Source: Alangreenwoodia sp963602445 (lineage in GTDB: Bacteria > Bacillota > Clostridia > Peptostreptococcales > Anaerovoracaceae). Taken from it: a stretch of DNA of 24,156 nucleotides. The translations under genes were made by a program, and so were the position numbers. Shown here piece after piece: positions 7,562-14,687 of the stretch. The first letter of the stretch is position 1; every line of letters begins with the position of its first letter. The notes beneath the pieces are model-generated. The model was not told the DNA's origin. It worked only from the letters and a program-made list of their open reading frames with translations, and made no database searches. The stretch spans positions 1-24,156 of the forward strand of contig CAVCIY010000029.1 in assembly GCA_963602445.1 (NCBI GenBank). Reading direction: 5' to 3'.

Positions 7562-8458
7562 CTATTTTGTAAAAAACAGCGGAAGAGCTCTGTAAATATA
7601 TTCGTATGAATAGCGATAGCTGTGTTTGCTGTCTTTCTTCTCATACAATATGAGATTTCCTTTGTCAAAATCATCTTCTGTATATCTGAAAATATCCCTG
7701 TGCTTTTTCATCTCTCCCACCATAGGAGGAAGCATCTCATATGCCGAATCGTCTGTGCCCGTAGCCGAATAGATGAAGAAATCATCCGGTCCGAATCCCG
7801 ATCTTTTGGCAGCACTACTGAGAAAATCAGCCGTCTGAGCAGGGCATTCGCGCCCGCCGAAGGCTTTTTTTTCCCAGCAATCTCCGCACAAAGGCAGAAA
7901 ATATGCTGTCGAATAAAGGGCTTCGGAAAAAACTGCCCACGCTGCGACGCTTCCGAGTGAAAAACCCCCGAAGGCTCTGTGGCAGCGTGATTCTGTGATG
8001 CCTTTTCTATCTGTGGTGTGCGCATAAGTGCGATAATTTTTCTCGACTGCGGGAATGAGGTCATTTACATATACTTCCGGAAAAGTCAATGCATTTTGCC
8101 GCGACTCTCCTATTTCTGTGGACAGCAATGCGGGCATCACTACGATCAGGGGCTTTATCAAGCCTTCGGAAATCATATTGTCTATCATTGTCTTAAGCAT
8201 CTCGGGCTTGTCTTCAGTTCCGAAAAATGTAGTCTCGTCACCTCCCGAGCCATGCATGAGATAAAGAATATCATAATGCCGCTTCACATCTTCATCATAA
8301 CCGTAAGGCGTATATATAACAGCTTTTCTGTAGATTTCTTCCTCTTCGCTGACGTCAAAAGACCTATATGCGATTTTTTTCAAAACTCCTTGCTTCTTTG
8401 AAGGTCTAAAGAGTCTTTGAGGAACCCCGTTCACTGTGTATTTCTCCCAATCCTCCAT
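7562..8458 (-). CDS. Esterase D / feruloyl esterase-like alpha/beta hydrolase
   Basis: A 298-residue serine hydrolase of the putative esterase (esterase D-like) family, with no signal peptide and so probably cytoplasmic. The oxyanion-hole segment YLMHGSGGDET lies at 66-76, the nucleophile elbow GFSLG puts the serine at 167, and the likely acid and base are Asp236 or 237 (SATGTDD) and His279 (DSKHSYRY). Relatives cleave acyl or feruloyl esters; the substrate here is unknown. The ribosome site GAGAGGT lies just before the ATG, 9 bp after the rdgB stop. It is last in the azl-rdgB unit, and no clear terminator hairpin follows before the upp promoter. Confidence 0.85.
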   Translation of the reverse strand: MEDWEKYTVNGVPQRLFRPSKKQGVLKKIAYRSFDVSEEEEIYRKAVIYTPYGYDEDVKRHYDILYLMHGSGGDETTFFGTEDKPEMLKTMIDNMISEGLIKPLIVVMPALLSTEIGESRQNALTFPEVYVNDLIPAVEKNYRTYAHTTDRKGITESRCHRAFGGFSLGSVAAWAVFSEALYSTAYFLPLCGDCWEKKAFGGRECPAQTADFLSSAAKRSGFGPDDFFIYSATGTDDSAYEMLPPMVGEMKKHRDIFRYTEDDFDKGNLILYEKKDSKHSYRYSYEYIYRALPLFFTK

Positions 8459-8467
8459 AAAGACCTC

Positions 8468-9088
8468 TCATTTCGTCTCGAGCAGCTTCTTTCTCAGGTT
8501 TTCAAGAGCCTTTGAGCGATGGCTGATCTTGTTTTTTTCTTCCTCGGTAAGCTGCGCATATGTCACATCAAATCCGTCGGGAATAAAAAGCGGATCATAG
8601 CCGAATCCGTTTGTGCCTACAGGTTCAAAGCCGATTTTGCCCGGACATTCTCCGCGTGCGGAAATAATTTCACCTTCAGGAGTCATCATAGTAATGACAG
8701 AGACAAACTTAGCCTGTCTTTTCTCTGCCGGAACATCCTTCAAAAGACGCAAAAGCTTTTCGTTGTTTTTCTCGTCATCGGCATTTTCATTCATATTTTC
8801 TGCGGCAAATCTTGCCGAATATACACCCGGAGCGCCGTCAAGCGCATCAACCGTCAGGCCCGAATCATCGGCAATTGAAGTCATTTTTGTAATCCTCATG
8901 ACGCCCTCGGCTTTCAGAAGAGAATTTTCCTCGAATGTACTTCCCGTCTCTTCTATCTCGACATCCTTTGCCGCAGTCTCACTCTTCGGAATAAGCTCGA
9001 TTCCGAAGCTGCTGAGTATATGCTCCATCTCTCTTACTTTGTGTTTGTTTCCCGAGGCCGATACTACCTTCATACCTTTATAATTCAT
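8468..9088 (-). CDS. rdgB: XTP/dITP pyrophosphatase (RdgB/HAM1 family)
   Basis: House-cleaning enzyme that hydrolyses ITP, dITP and XTP to monophosphates, keeping deaminated purines out of nucleic acids. The 206-residue product shows all family motifs: SASGNKHKVREM (10-21), ADDSGL (73-78), GAPGVYSARFA (85-95), GTNGFGYDPLF (158-168) and NKISHRSKAL (186-195). The start overlaps the azlD stop as ATGA, with GGAG 8 nt upstream. Met6 would also give a normal N-terminus (MKVVSASGNK) but lacks a spaced ribosome site. Its place between azlD and the esterase suggests coupled translation, not a shared pathway. Confidence 0.96.
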   Translation of the reverse strand: MNYKGMKVVSASGNKHKVREMEHILSSFGIELIPKSETAAKDVEIEETGSTFEENSLLKAEGVMRITKMTSIADDSGLTVDALDGAPGVYSARFAAENMNENADDEKNNEKLLRLLKDVPAEKRQAKFVSVITMMTPEGEIISARGECPGKIGFEPVGTNGFGYDPLFIPDGFDVTYAQLTEEEKNKISHRSKALENLRKKLLETK

Positions 9089-9384
9089 ATTAATACTCCG
9101 ACAAAATATACAACAATAACTGCCGCTACCGCTGCCGCGAACAATCCCAACTCAAAATATGAGATCAGTATAGCTGCGGCCGTCCCTATAACCGCGGCGA
9201 CGACACTTCCCGTAGATGTGAAAATTGATGGGAATGTAAGCGCCGCAAGGACTGCATAAGGCATATAATACAGAAACGATTTTATATAAACATTTTTTAT
9301 CTCTTTTCGCACTGCGAGAAGAGGCACGGCTCTCGGAATATATGTCACGAGTGCCATGACAAGTACACTTATAAAAGCTTTCAT
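9085..9384 (-). CDS. azlD: AzlD-family branched-chain amino acid export subunit
   Basis: A 99-residue membrane protein with three to four hydrophobic segments and the TYIPRAVPLL motif (14-23) usual in AzlD. AzlD is the small partner of AzlC in a two-component exporter for branched-chain amino acids and analogues. The gene overlaps azlC upstream and rdgB downstream, each by ATGA, so the three are translationally coupled. No leader or Lrp-type regulator gene is next to it. Confidence 0.92.
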   Translation of the reverse strand: MKAFISVLVMALVTYIPRAVPLLAVRKEIKNVYIKSFLYYMPYAVLAALTFPSIFTSTGSVVAAVIGTAAAILISYFELGLFAAAVAAVIVVYFVGVLI

Positions 9385-10100
9385 GACTCACCGCCTTCAC
9401 GTACAGGAAACAGCGCCGCCGCAATGCCCGAAGCAAGAAGCGTCGTGATTATCACCTTAAATCCGTCAGAAATAAACGAAAAAATGCCGATATACGTAAG
9501 CGCCGTCATGATTGCAACCGCCAAAATCACTGTAAATATGACGGCGCGTGACTTCTTCATCTCAGGCACTATCACAGCGATAAACATGGCATAAATTGCT
9601 ATTCCCATTGCAAGAGAGAGCGATTCTGTCATGAAATCCGAAGCGAATGCGCCGATAGCCGTACCTGACGTCCATCCCAAAACGGGTGAAAGTATGAGTC
9701 CGTACATAAAAGGCGCCGTAAGTTTTTTCTCCTGTACGGACGCAAGCGCAAACACTTCATCAGTTACACCGTAACCGATGATTATGCGCTGCCTTGTGCC
9801 TACGCTCGAATCGAATTTTTGCGAGAGCGATATGGACATAAGTATATATCTTATGTTAATTACAAAGACCGTCAATGCTATTTCGAGCAGACTTCCCGAA
9901 GCAAGGATAAGCTTTGTTCCGGCAAATTGTCCCGATGAGGTCAAATTGCTCAGCGACTCAAATATCGCAAGCCATGGATTCATGCCGCCGGATGCCGCCA
10001 TTACACCAAAGGTGAATGCGACAGAAAGATATCCCAGCGCAATCGGGATGCCCATTTTAAATCCCTTACAAAATTCTGTTTTTTTGCTTGTTTCTGTCAT
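9381..10100 (-). CDS. azlC: AzlC-family branched-chain amino acid exporter, large subunit
   Basis: A 239-residue integral membrane protein with multiple transmembrane segments. The family signature runs through GIPIALGYLSVAFTFGVMA (18-36), NLTSSGQFAGT, NIRYILMS and GYGVTDEVFAL. It forms the exporter with AzlD, encoded directly downstream with a 4-bp overlap. The ribosome site is weak: the nearest candidate is the GCAGGA or AGG carried by the last unit of a 23-bp tandem repeat that precedes the ATG. Substrate specificity cannot be read from the sequence. Confidence 0.93.
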   Translation of the reverse strand: MTETSKKTEFCKGFKMGIPIALGYLSVAFTFGVMAASGGMNPWLAIFESLSNLTSSGQFAGTKLILASGSLLEIALTVFVINIRYILMSISLSQKFDSSVGTRQRIIIGYGVTDEVFALASVQEKKLTAPFMYGLILSPVLGWTSGTAIGAFASDFMTESLSLAMGIAIYAMFIAVIVPEMKKSRAVIFTVILAVAIMTALTYIGIFSFISDGFKVIITTLLASGIAAALFPVREGGES

Positions 10101-10106
10101 CTAACC

Positions 10107-10199
10107 TATCCTGCCGCCCCTTCGTAAAATATCCTGCCGCCCCTTCGTAAAATATTCTGCCGCCTCTTCGTAAAATATTCTGCCGCCTCTTCGCTAAAA
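10107..10199. repeat. 23-bp tandem repeat between the MBL gene and azlC
   Basis: Four units start at 10107, 10130, 10153 and 10176 (the last is 24 bp), with plus-strand core CTGCCGCC.CTTCGTAAAA. The unit nearest azlC supplies its purine-rich ribosome-binding region on the minus strand (GGCAGGATAGG). The array takes up nearly the whole spacer. Confidence 0.9.
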
Positions 10200-10210
10200 A
10201 ATCGTAATCT

Positions 10211-11233
10211 TTACAATCCTTTCGGCCATCGCGACTTTTGAAGACATTTCAAGCCGGACTCAAGCGATATGATCTCGCCGTCATCGGGCACATAAATACC
10301 GCCGCCGAAATATTCTCTTCCCTCCGCGGTATAATCGGCTTTCCTCGACTCAAGACTGTTGTCCTCTGTATGATACATGATAATATTCTTTGCGCCGAGT
10401 CTTGCGGCATTTTCACATGCGTCCTTTGCCGTGCTGTGGTGCTTCTTATAAGGTTTGTAGCGCTCGCGCTCACTGTAAAGGCAATATGCCTCATGCATCA
10501 AAATGTCGCATCCTTTTGCGATATTTTCCATCTCTTCACTCATCGGCTCGTCACCGCAGCAAACTATATGCTTTTTTCTTTTGTCGACAAGAGAAAAACC
10601 GAATTGCTTCTGCTTCGTGGAATGTATGTCACAAAATTTCACGTCGAAATTCATTATCTTATGAGAATCTCCGTCCTCAACGATTATAAGCTTTATCCTC
10701 TTTCCTATCTCTTCAAATGTGCGTCCGAAAAGAGTAAGCCTGGCAAGCTCTGTGATTATATGTGCTGCTTCGTCATGACAATAGATCCTGAGATCTCCTT
10801 CATAAATACGCATGCGCATATGTCTTGTGATCTCGCTTATTATCCAGAGAATGCCCAATATATGGTCATTGTGTGCATGAGTAATAAATATATCATGAAT
10901 ATCCTCAAGCTCGATTCCCGAAAGTTCAAGCGCTCTGAGAATATAATTTCCGCCGCCTGTGTCGACAAGAAAATGTCTGCGTCGTCTGACAGAATTTCCA
11001 TCTTTTGAAGCGAAATTTAAATCTTCAGAAATAGAATTTGCATCTTCAGAAGCGACATTTTCATCTTCCGAAGCGACATTTTCATCTTCCGAAATAGAAT
11101 TTACATCTTCCGAAGCGACATTTTCATCTTTCGAAAAATGATTTTCATCATTTTCGGAGATTGTGAAGCATGTGTTGTAGCACTTAGTCGCATTTGAAAA
11201 TCCTGTGCCAAGCATCGTGATTTCTGTTTTCAT
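10211..11233 (-). CDS. RNase Z-like metallo-beta-lactamase-fold hydrolase with an inserted 7-residue repeat
   Basis: A 340-residue MBL-fold protein resembling tRNase Z. Metal ligands are HAHNDH (119-124), probably His204 in DIHSTK, Asp228 in CCGDEP, and a final His288 in IIMYHTED. LMHEAYC (245-251) and HHSTAKDACENAARLGAKN match the RNase Z C-terminal pattern. The real substrate is unknown; a tRNA 3' end or another phosphodiester is plausible. Residues about 25-86, between the beta strands CYNTCFTI and HFLVDTGGG, are an acidic repeat (SEDENVA-type units) where relatives have a short turn. The start shares one base with the Hsp70-like stop (TAATG), so the two are coupled. It is the second gene of the six-gene unit. 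Confidence 0.85.
   Translation of the reverse strand: MKTEITMLGTGFSNATKCYNTCFTISENDENHFSKDENVASEDVNSISEDENVASEDENVASEDANSISEDLNFASKDGNSVRRRRHFLVDTGGGNYILRALELSGIELEDIHDIFITHAHNDHILGILWIISEITRHMRMRIYEGDLRIYCHDEAAHIITELARLTLFGRTFEEIGKRIKLIIVEDGDSHKIMNFDVKFCDIHSTKQKQFGFSLVDKRKKHIVCCGDEPMSEEMENIAKGCDILMHEAYCLYSERERYKPYKKHHSTAKDACENAARLGAKNIIMYHTEDNSLESRKADYTAEGREYFGGGIYVPDDGEIISLESGLKCLQKSRWPKGL
10998..11144 (-). repeat. In-frame 21-bp coding minisatellite
   Basis: Seven units of 21 bp encode seven-residue blocks such as SEDENVA, SEDVNSI and SEDLNFA within the MBL protein. Plus-strand units look like TCATCTTCCGAAGCGACATT. Two unit types alternate (GAAGCGACA and GAAATAGAA). Because 21 is a multiple of three, expansion keeps the frame. 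Confidence 0.92.
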
Positions 11234-12324
11234 TACTTCATATCCCTTGCATATACTGCTGCTCCGCGAGCTGCAAGGTGATCGGAGCCTTCGAAGAAAA
11301 TCTCCATGCCGCCGAGCTTATCGGACCCTTCTATCATTTTTCTTATTTGCGGCATGCGTGTAGAACCGCCTGCAACTATCAGATTCTTGATATTTTTGTC
11401 CGCATGCTTTTCGATAAACGGGAAGAAATGATCAGCTACTCTCTTCTTAGGTTCTTCGGAAGAATTCTCAAACTCTTCTCTGGTAATTTCAAATTTATAA
11501 TTATTTTCTTTGGCGTCCATCTCGATGGATGCGGCATCTTCATTTGTAAGGAATTCCTTTACGATTGGTCCCTCGAATTTCATTCTGCCCTGAACAAAAT
11601 CTGTGATCTTATTGTTTATCTCTGCTCTGTACTTTCCGAGGAGCCAATTTTCTACGCACACATCCCAGTCAAAGCCGCCGAGACGGTCGTCAACCACTCT
11701 GTCCTCAACCGTATACGGCTTTGATGTATCTTCACCTGCCCTGACTATCGTTGCTGCGAATCTTGTCCCACCGAGATCGAATACCGCAAGATTTTCGTTT
11801 GCAACATCATGATTGTCGGCATATCCCATAGCACATGCCACGGATGCCGGAATGACATCAAGTACGATCACATTTCTGTCAAGCATAGTTTTTACTTCTT
11901 CACAGGCTTCCTTGATAAGAAGCGCATGCTTGGCACTTATACCGTCAGGAACTGAGATAACAACCTCAAGATCCTCAAAGCTAAAAAGCATATTGTATCT
12001 GAGGAATGCTTCGGCTCTTCCGAGAACATGCTTAAATATCTCGGTGAGAACTTCCTTCGGCGAATATTGTTTTTCATTTGTGTCGAGGAGAACCTGCTTG
12101 TCAAGCTTGTCGATAATGTCTTCTGCAAGGAAAACAGGTTCACTTTCCGCTGCCAAAAGTGCGTCAACACCTACAGTCTTAGTAATATTGTCATCATAAA
12201 ATACAGTTCTCACGCCGTCAGGATGTTTTCTTCCTACCAGCGGAATAAGCTGGGTACCTCTGTAAGTAGCTACATAAGTATTGGTATTGCCGATGTTGAT
12301 GCCTAATCTTGCTGACTTTTCCAT
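11233..12324 (-). CDS. Hsp70-like ATPase-domain protein without substrate-binding domain
   Basis: The 363 residues cover only the actin-like ATPase domain of Hsp70; the peptide-binding and lid domains of DnaK are missing. Recognisable parts are phosphate 1 LGINIGNTNTYVA (7-19), VVISVPDG (121-128), phosphate 2 FDLGGTRFA (182-190), GGFDWDV (216-222) and the adenosine motif VAGGSTRMP (317-325). Phosphate 1 has Asn10 where DnaK has the catalytic Asp8, and the phosphate 2 loop is one glycine shorter than DLGGGT. It may bind nucleotide but hydrolyse it poorly. AGGAGG lies 5 nt before the ATG. It is the first gene of the unit and is coupled to the MBL gene. Its role is unknown; it is not DnaK itself. 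Confidence 0.85.
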   Translation of the reverse strand: MEKSARLGINIGNTNTYVATYRGTQLIPLVGRKHPDGVRTVFYDDNITKTVGVDALLAAESEPVFLAEDIIDKLDKQVLLDTNEKQYSPKEVLTEIFKHVLGRAEAFLRYNMLFSFEDLEVVISVPDGISAKHALLIKEACEEVKTMLDRNVIVLDVIPASVACAMGYADNHDVANENLAVFDLGGTRFAATIVRAGEDTSKPYTVEDRVVDDRLGGFDWDVCVENWLLGKYRAEINNKITDFVQGRMKFEGPIVKEFLTNEDAASIEMDAKENNYKFEITREEFENSSEEPKKRVADHFFPFIEKHADKNIKNLIVAGGSTRMPQIRKMIEGSDKLGGMEIFFEGSDHLAARGAAVYARDMK

Positions 12325-12362
12325 ATTGTCCTCCTTTTAGCAATTTTTTGTATCATAATTTT

Positions 12363-12455
12363 TGTACCGTATTCTGTACCGTCTGTACCATATTCTGTAC
12401 CGTCTGTACCGTATTTCTGTATCGTATTCCTATATCGCATTTCTGTATCGTAAAT
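12363..12455. repeat. Degenerate TGTACCGT repeats in the leader of the Hsp70-like gene
   Basis: Eight blocks of 9 or 12-13 bp, of the type TGTACCGTATTC and TGTACCGTC, run through the stretch just upstream of the Hsp70-like ribosome site. Later units read TGTATCGT. This array is the nearest of four structures in the 416-bp gap 12325-12740. The gap has no gene, and I could not assign a confident promoter in it. Confidence 0.75.
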
Positions 12456-12465
12456 GCTTAAAATG

Positions 12466-12496
12466 ACGGCTCGCAGCAGCAAAAATTCCGAGCCGT
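12466..12496 (-). terminator. Hairpin, possible weak terminator of the MATE gene
   Basis: ACGGCTCG (12466-12473) and CGAGCCGT (12489-12496) form a perfect 8-bp stem with a 15-nt loop. On the minus strand it is followed by CATTTTAAGCATTT, a poor U-tract. It could end MATE transcription before the Hsp70-like unit. Confidence 0.45.
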
Positions 12497-12550
12497 TGGG
12501 ATTATTTGATTCTTGATCAATTGTTTGATTCTTTCTTTGTTTCAGTTTCG

Positions 12551-12629
12551 CATCATTCTTGTTGCGTTCGCACTAATTTTGTTGCGTTGATACCGGTTTT
12601 GTTATATTTACGCCAGCTTTGCTATATAC
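12551..12629. repeat. Degenerate 20-bp tandem repeat
   Basis: Four units (12551, 12571, 12591, 12611) share a TTTTGTTGCGTT-like core that decays toward TTTGCTATAT. It lies in the MATE to Hsp70-like spacer and shows no coding potential. Confidence 0.65.
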
Positions 12630-12682
12630 TGAATCATGTTTAATCGGGTTTTGTACTCTATTTACTTGAGTCTTTTTACTGT

Positions 12683-12738
12683 TTGTCCGCGATAGTCAGT
12701 GATTGTCAACTTGTCCGCGATAGTCAGTGATTGTCAAC
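12683..12738. repeat. Perfect 28-bp direct repeat abutting the MATE stop codon
   Basis: Two identical 28-bp copies (12683-12710 and 12711-12738) end 2 bp from the MATE stop codon at 12741. Each starts TTGTCCGCGATAG and ends GTGATTGTCAAC. Their exact identity suggests a recent duplication, in contrast to the degenerate arrays nearby. On the minus strand each has a TTGACA, but no -10 at the right spacing. Confidence 0.92.
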
Positions 12739-12740
12739 GC

Positions 12741-14183
12741 TTAAAGTGCGTTTAGGCGCGTGTTTTCATCTGAAAATATTTTCTTCCAATAGTATCTGAG
12801 CATTATGACCGTCAATATGAAAGCAGTGATATCCGAGAACGGGCCTGCCCAAAGCGCGCCTTCAACTCCCATGAAGATAGGAAGTACAAGTGTGGCCGGA
12901 AGCTGGAATATGATCTGCTTTGACAGAGACAAAACGGATGCCTGTACCGGATATCCGAGTGCCTGGAAGAATATGCCGCTTACTACCTGAAGTCCGCCGA
13001 TCGGAATGAGCATCAGATATATGCGCATCGTCCTGATCGCAAATTCATAATATACATCGCTCTCGTCATTTCCGAAGATGCCTATGATCTGTCTCGGGAA
13101 CAGCTGTGCGCAAAGGAAAGCAACAATCATAATGAACGTAGTTACGATTACGACAAATTTAAATGTTTTCTTTACTCTGCCAAACTGCCTGCTTCCGTAA
13201 TTATATCCCATAATAGGCTGTGCGCCGACGCTTGTTCCTATTATGACCGAAATAATGATAGAAAAGACCTTCATGGTGATTCCAAGCGTGGTAATAGGAA
13301 TGTCTTCCCCGTACTTGCTGAGTGCGCCGTAATGAACAAGGATGTTGTTTCGCGCTGCCATGGCAACCACGATTGCAAGTTCATTTAGGCAGCTTGAGAC
13401 TCCGAGCCTCATAACCTTTGGAATATAAGCAACAGAATCTTTTAAAATCTTTTTGTCTATCTTTACCGACTTCATGTGGAAGCAGTACCAGATATTCATG
13501 CAGCAATTGACAAATTGGCCCACAATAGTTGCGAAGGCGGCACCCTTTACGCCATAGCCGCATACGAAAATCATGATCGGATCGAGGATTACATTGATAA
13601 TGCATCCTGTCAGGAGTCCGGCCATAGTAAATTTCGGGCTTCCGTCAGCTCTGATAAAGCTCGACATTCCTCCGCATACCGCAAAGAAGATCATGCCGAT
13701 TGAGATGATTCTGCCGTAGTCCACGGCATAAGGAAGAATCGCATCGGAGGCTCCGAAAATCCGGCACAGCTGCTCGAGGAAGATATTATATACCACGAAA
13801 AGGATTACGCCTACCATCAGCGTGCCTATCATGCCGGCAGCCGCACCCTTAGCGGCGTCCTCATCCTTCTTTTCGCCAAGCTTAAGGCTCATATAGCTCG
13901 CAGTTCCGTCGCCTACCATAAAAACGAACGCCATGGCAAGAGCCGTCATGGGAAAGATTACGGTAGTTGCGCCGTTTCCAAGATATCCGACACCTCTTCC
14001 TATGAAAATCTGATCGACAATGTTGTAAAGTGAATTTACAACCATAGAAATTACGCCGGGAACCGCAAACTTAAGTAAAAGTTTCGGTATGCTTTCGGTG
14101 CCCAAAATATTTGGTGAAACTGCACTCGCATCGGCAGAGCCGGCTTCGCATCCTTTTTCTTCAATTTTTTCTGTTGTTTCCAT
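12741..14183 (-). CDS. MATE-family multidrug / cation efflux transporter
   Basis: A 480-residue membrane protein of normal MATE length with about 12 transmembrane segments. Typical family sequence includes IPKLLLKFAVPGVISMVVNSLYNIVDQIFIG near the N-terminus, and the second half repeats the fold (GTSVGAQPIMGYNYGSRQ). MATE proteins export cationic compounds using sodium or proton gradients; the substrate here is not known. The N-terminal 25 residues are hydrophilic. AAGGAG is 5 nt before the ATG. It has its own promoter and a roughly 280-nt leader with a candidate regulatory fold, so expression is probably controlled in the leader. Confidence 0.93.
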   Translation of the reverse strand: METTEKIEEKGCEAGSADASAVSPNILGTESIPKLLLKFAVPGVISMVVNSLYNIVDQIFIGRGVGYLGNGATTVIFPMTALAMAFVFMVGDGTASYMSLKLGEKKDEDAAKGAAAGMIGTLMVGVILFVVYNIFLEQLCRIFGASDAILPYAVDYGRIISIGMIFFAVCGGMSSFIRADGSPKFTMAGLLTGCIINVILDPIMIFVCGYGVKGAAFATIVGQFVNCCMNIWYCFHMKSVKIDKKILKDSVAYIPKVMRLGVSSCLNELAIVVAMAARNNILVHYGALSKYGEDIPITTLGITMKVFSIIISVIIGTSVGAQPIMGYNYGSRQFGRVKKTFKFVVIVTTFIMIVAFLCAQLFPRQIIGIFGNDESDVYYEFAIRTMRIYLMLIPIGGLQVVSGIFFQALGYPVQASVLSLSKQIIFQLPATLVLPIFMGVEGALWAGPFSDITAFILTVIMLRYYWKKIFSDENTRLNAL

Positions 14184-14219
14184 ACATTCTCCTTCAATTC
14201 AATGCTAATTCTATCCGGC

Positions 14220-14325
14220 AACTCAATGACAATCATGCACCGATGCCGGTATACACCTTGATACCAATCATGCAGCTTGATGCCGGTCATGCACTTTGAT
14301 GCTAATTCATCGTCCCGGTGCCAAT
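14220..14325. repeat. Degenerate 18-19-bp tandem repeat in the MATE leader
   Basis: About five to six units on the minus strand read GCATCAAGCTGCATGATTG with substitutions. They lie between the structured part of the leader and the MATE ribosome site. The first and last units are poorly conserved. Confidence 0.7.
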
Positions 14326-14371
14326 CAGCATTTTAGCCATAAATTTCAGCCATAAAATCAATTAAAATTTT

Positions 14372-14460
14372 GCAGATTTCAATCTGCCTGCCAAGCTCAA
14401 GCAGCCTTGCGGAAAGCCGGGCAGGCGGGCACTTTACCCTGCCAAAGTAATAAGCCCTAC
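14372..14460 (-). ncRNA. Candidate structured leader (riboswitch or attenuator) upstream of MATE
   Basis: Starting shortly after the predicted transcript 5' end, the minus-strand RNA has three segments: GGCAGG (14438-14443), GCCTGCC (14420-14426) and GGCAGGC (14386-14392). The second can pair with either the first or the third. A separate hairpin, GGGC..ACTTT and AAAGT-GCCC, forms around segment 1. Directly after segment 3, GCAGAT-TGAA-ATCTGC (14372-14387) is followed by AAAATTTTAATTGATTTT and could act as a terminator; its 5' arm overlaps segment 3. This layout is typical of a switch, but I cannot match it to a known riboswitch class. Confidence 0.5.
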
Positions 14461-14469
14461 TAAGTACCC

Positions 14470-14498
14470 ATTATATCGAATTGCATATACTTTTTCAA
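14470..14498 (-). promoter_or_regulatory. Promoter of the MATE gene
   Basis: On the minus strand TTGAAA (14493-14498) and TATAAT (14470-14475) are 17 nt apart. The predicted start near 14463 leaves a leader of about 280 nt. It faces away from the NSS promoter 86 bp to the right. Between the two, CAAAATA (14504-14510) and TATTTTG (14536-14542) form a spaced inverted repeat. Confidence 0.8.
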
Positions 14499-14584
14499 GA
14501 GAAACAAAATACCTAAAGTATTCCGGTCTGTCTTTATTTTGTCCGAATTCTCTCAATCTATTTATAATTTATTAACATAATTTA

Positions 14585-14613
14585 TTTACACCAAACATAT
14601 TTCGCTATATAAT
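14585..14613 (+). promoter_or_regulatory. Promoter of the first NSS symporter gene
   Basis: TTTACA (14585-14590) and TATAAT (14608-14613) have a 17-nt spacer. TTCGGTACGCA follows at 14617-14627, where transcription should begin. The same three elements occur upstream of the second NSS gene. Confidence 0.8.
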
Positions 14614-14687
14614 TATTTCGGTACGCAAAAATATTGCCTGCCATTATTTGTTTTTTCTTTAATAATACTTTTCATAAGGAGATTAAA

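Noticed and set aside
14400..14465. FMN riboswitch upstream of MATE
   Set aside because: One short stretch (GGCAGGGTAAAGTGCCCG) looks like part of it, but the other conserved arms and the closing stem are absent.
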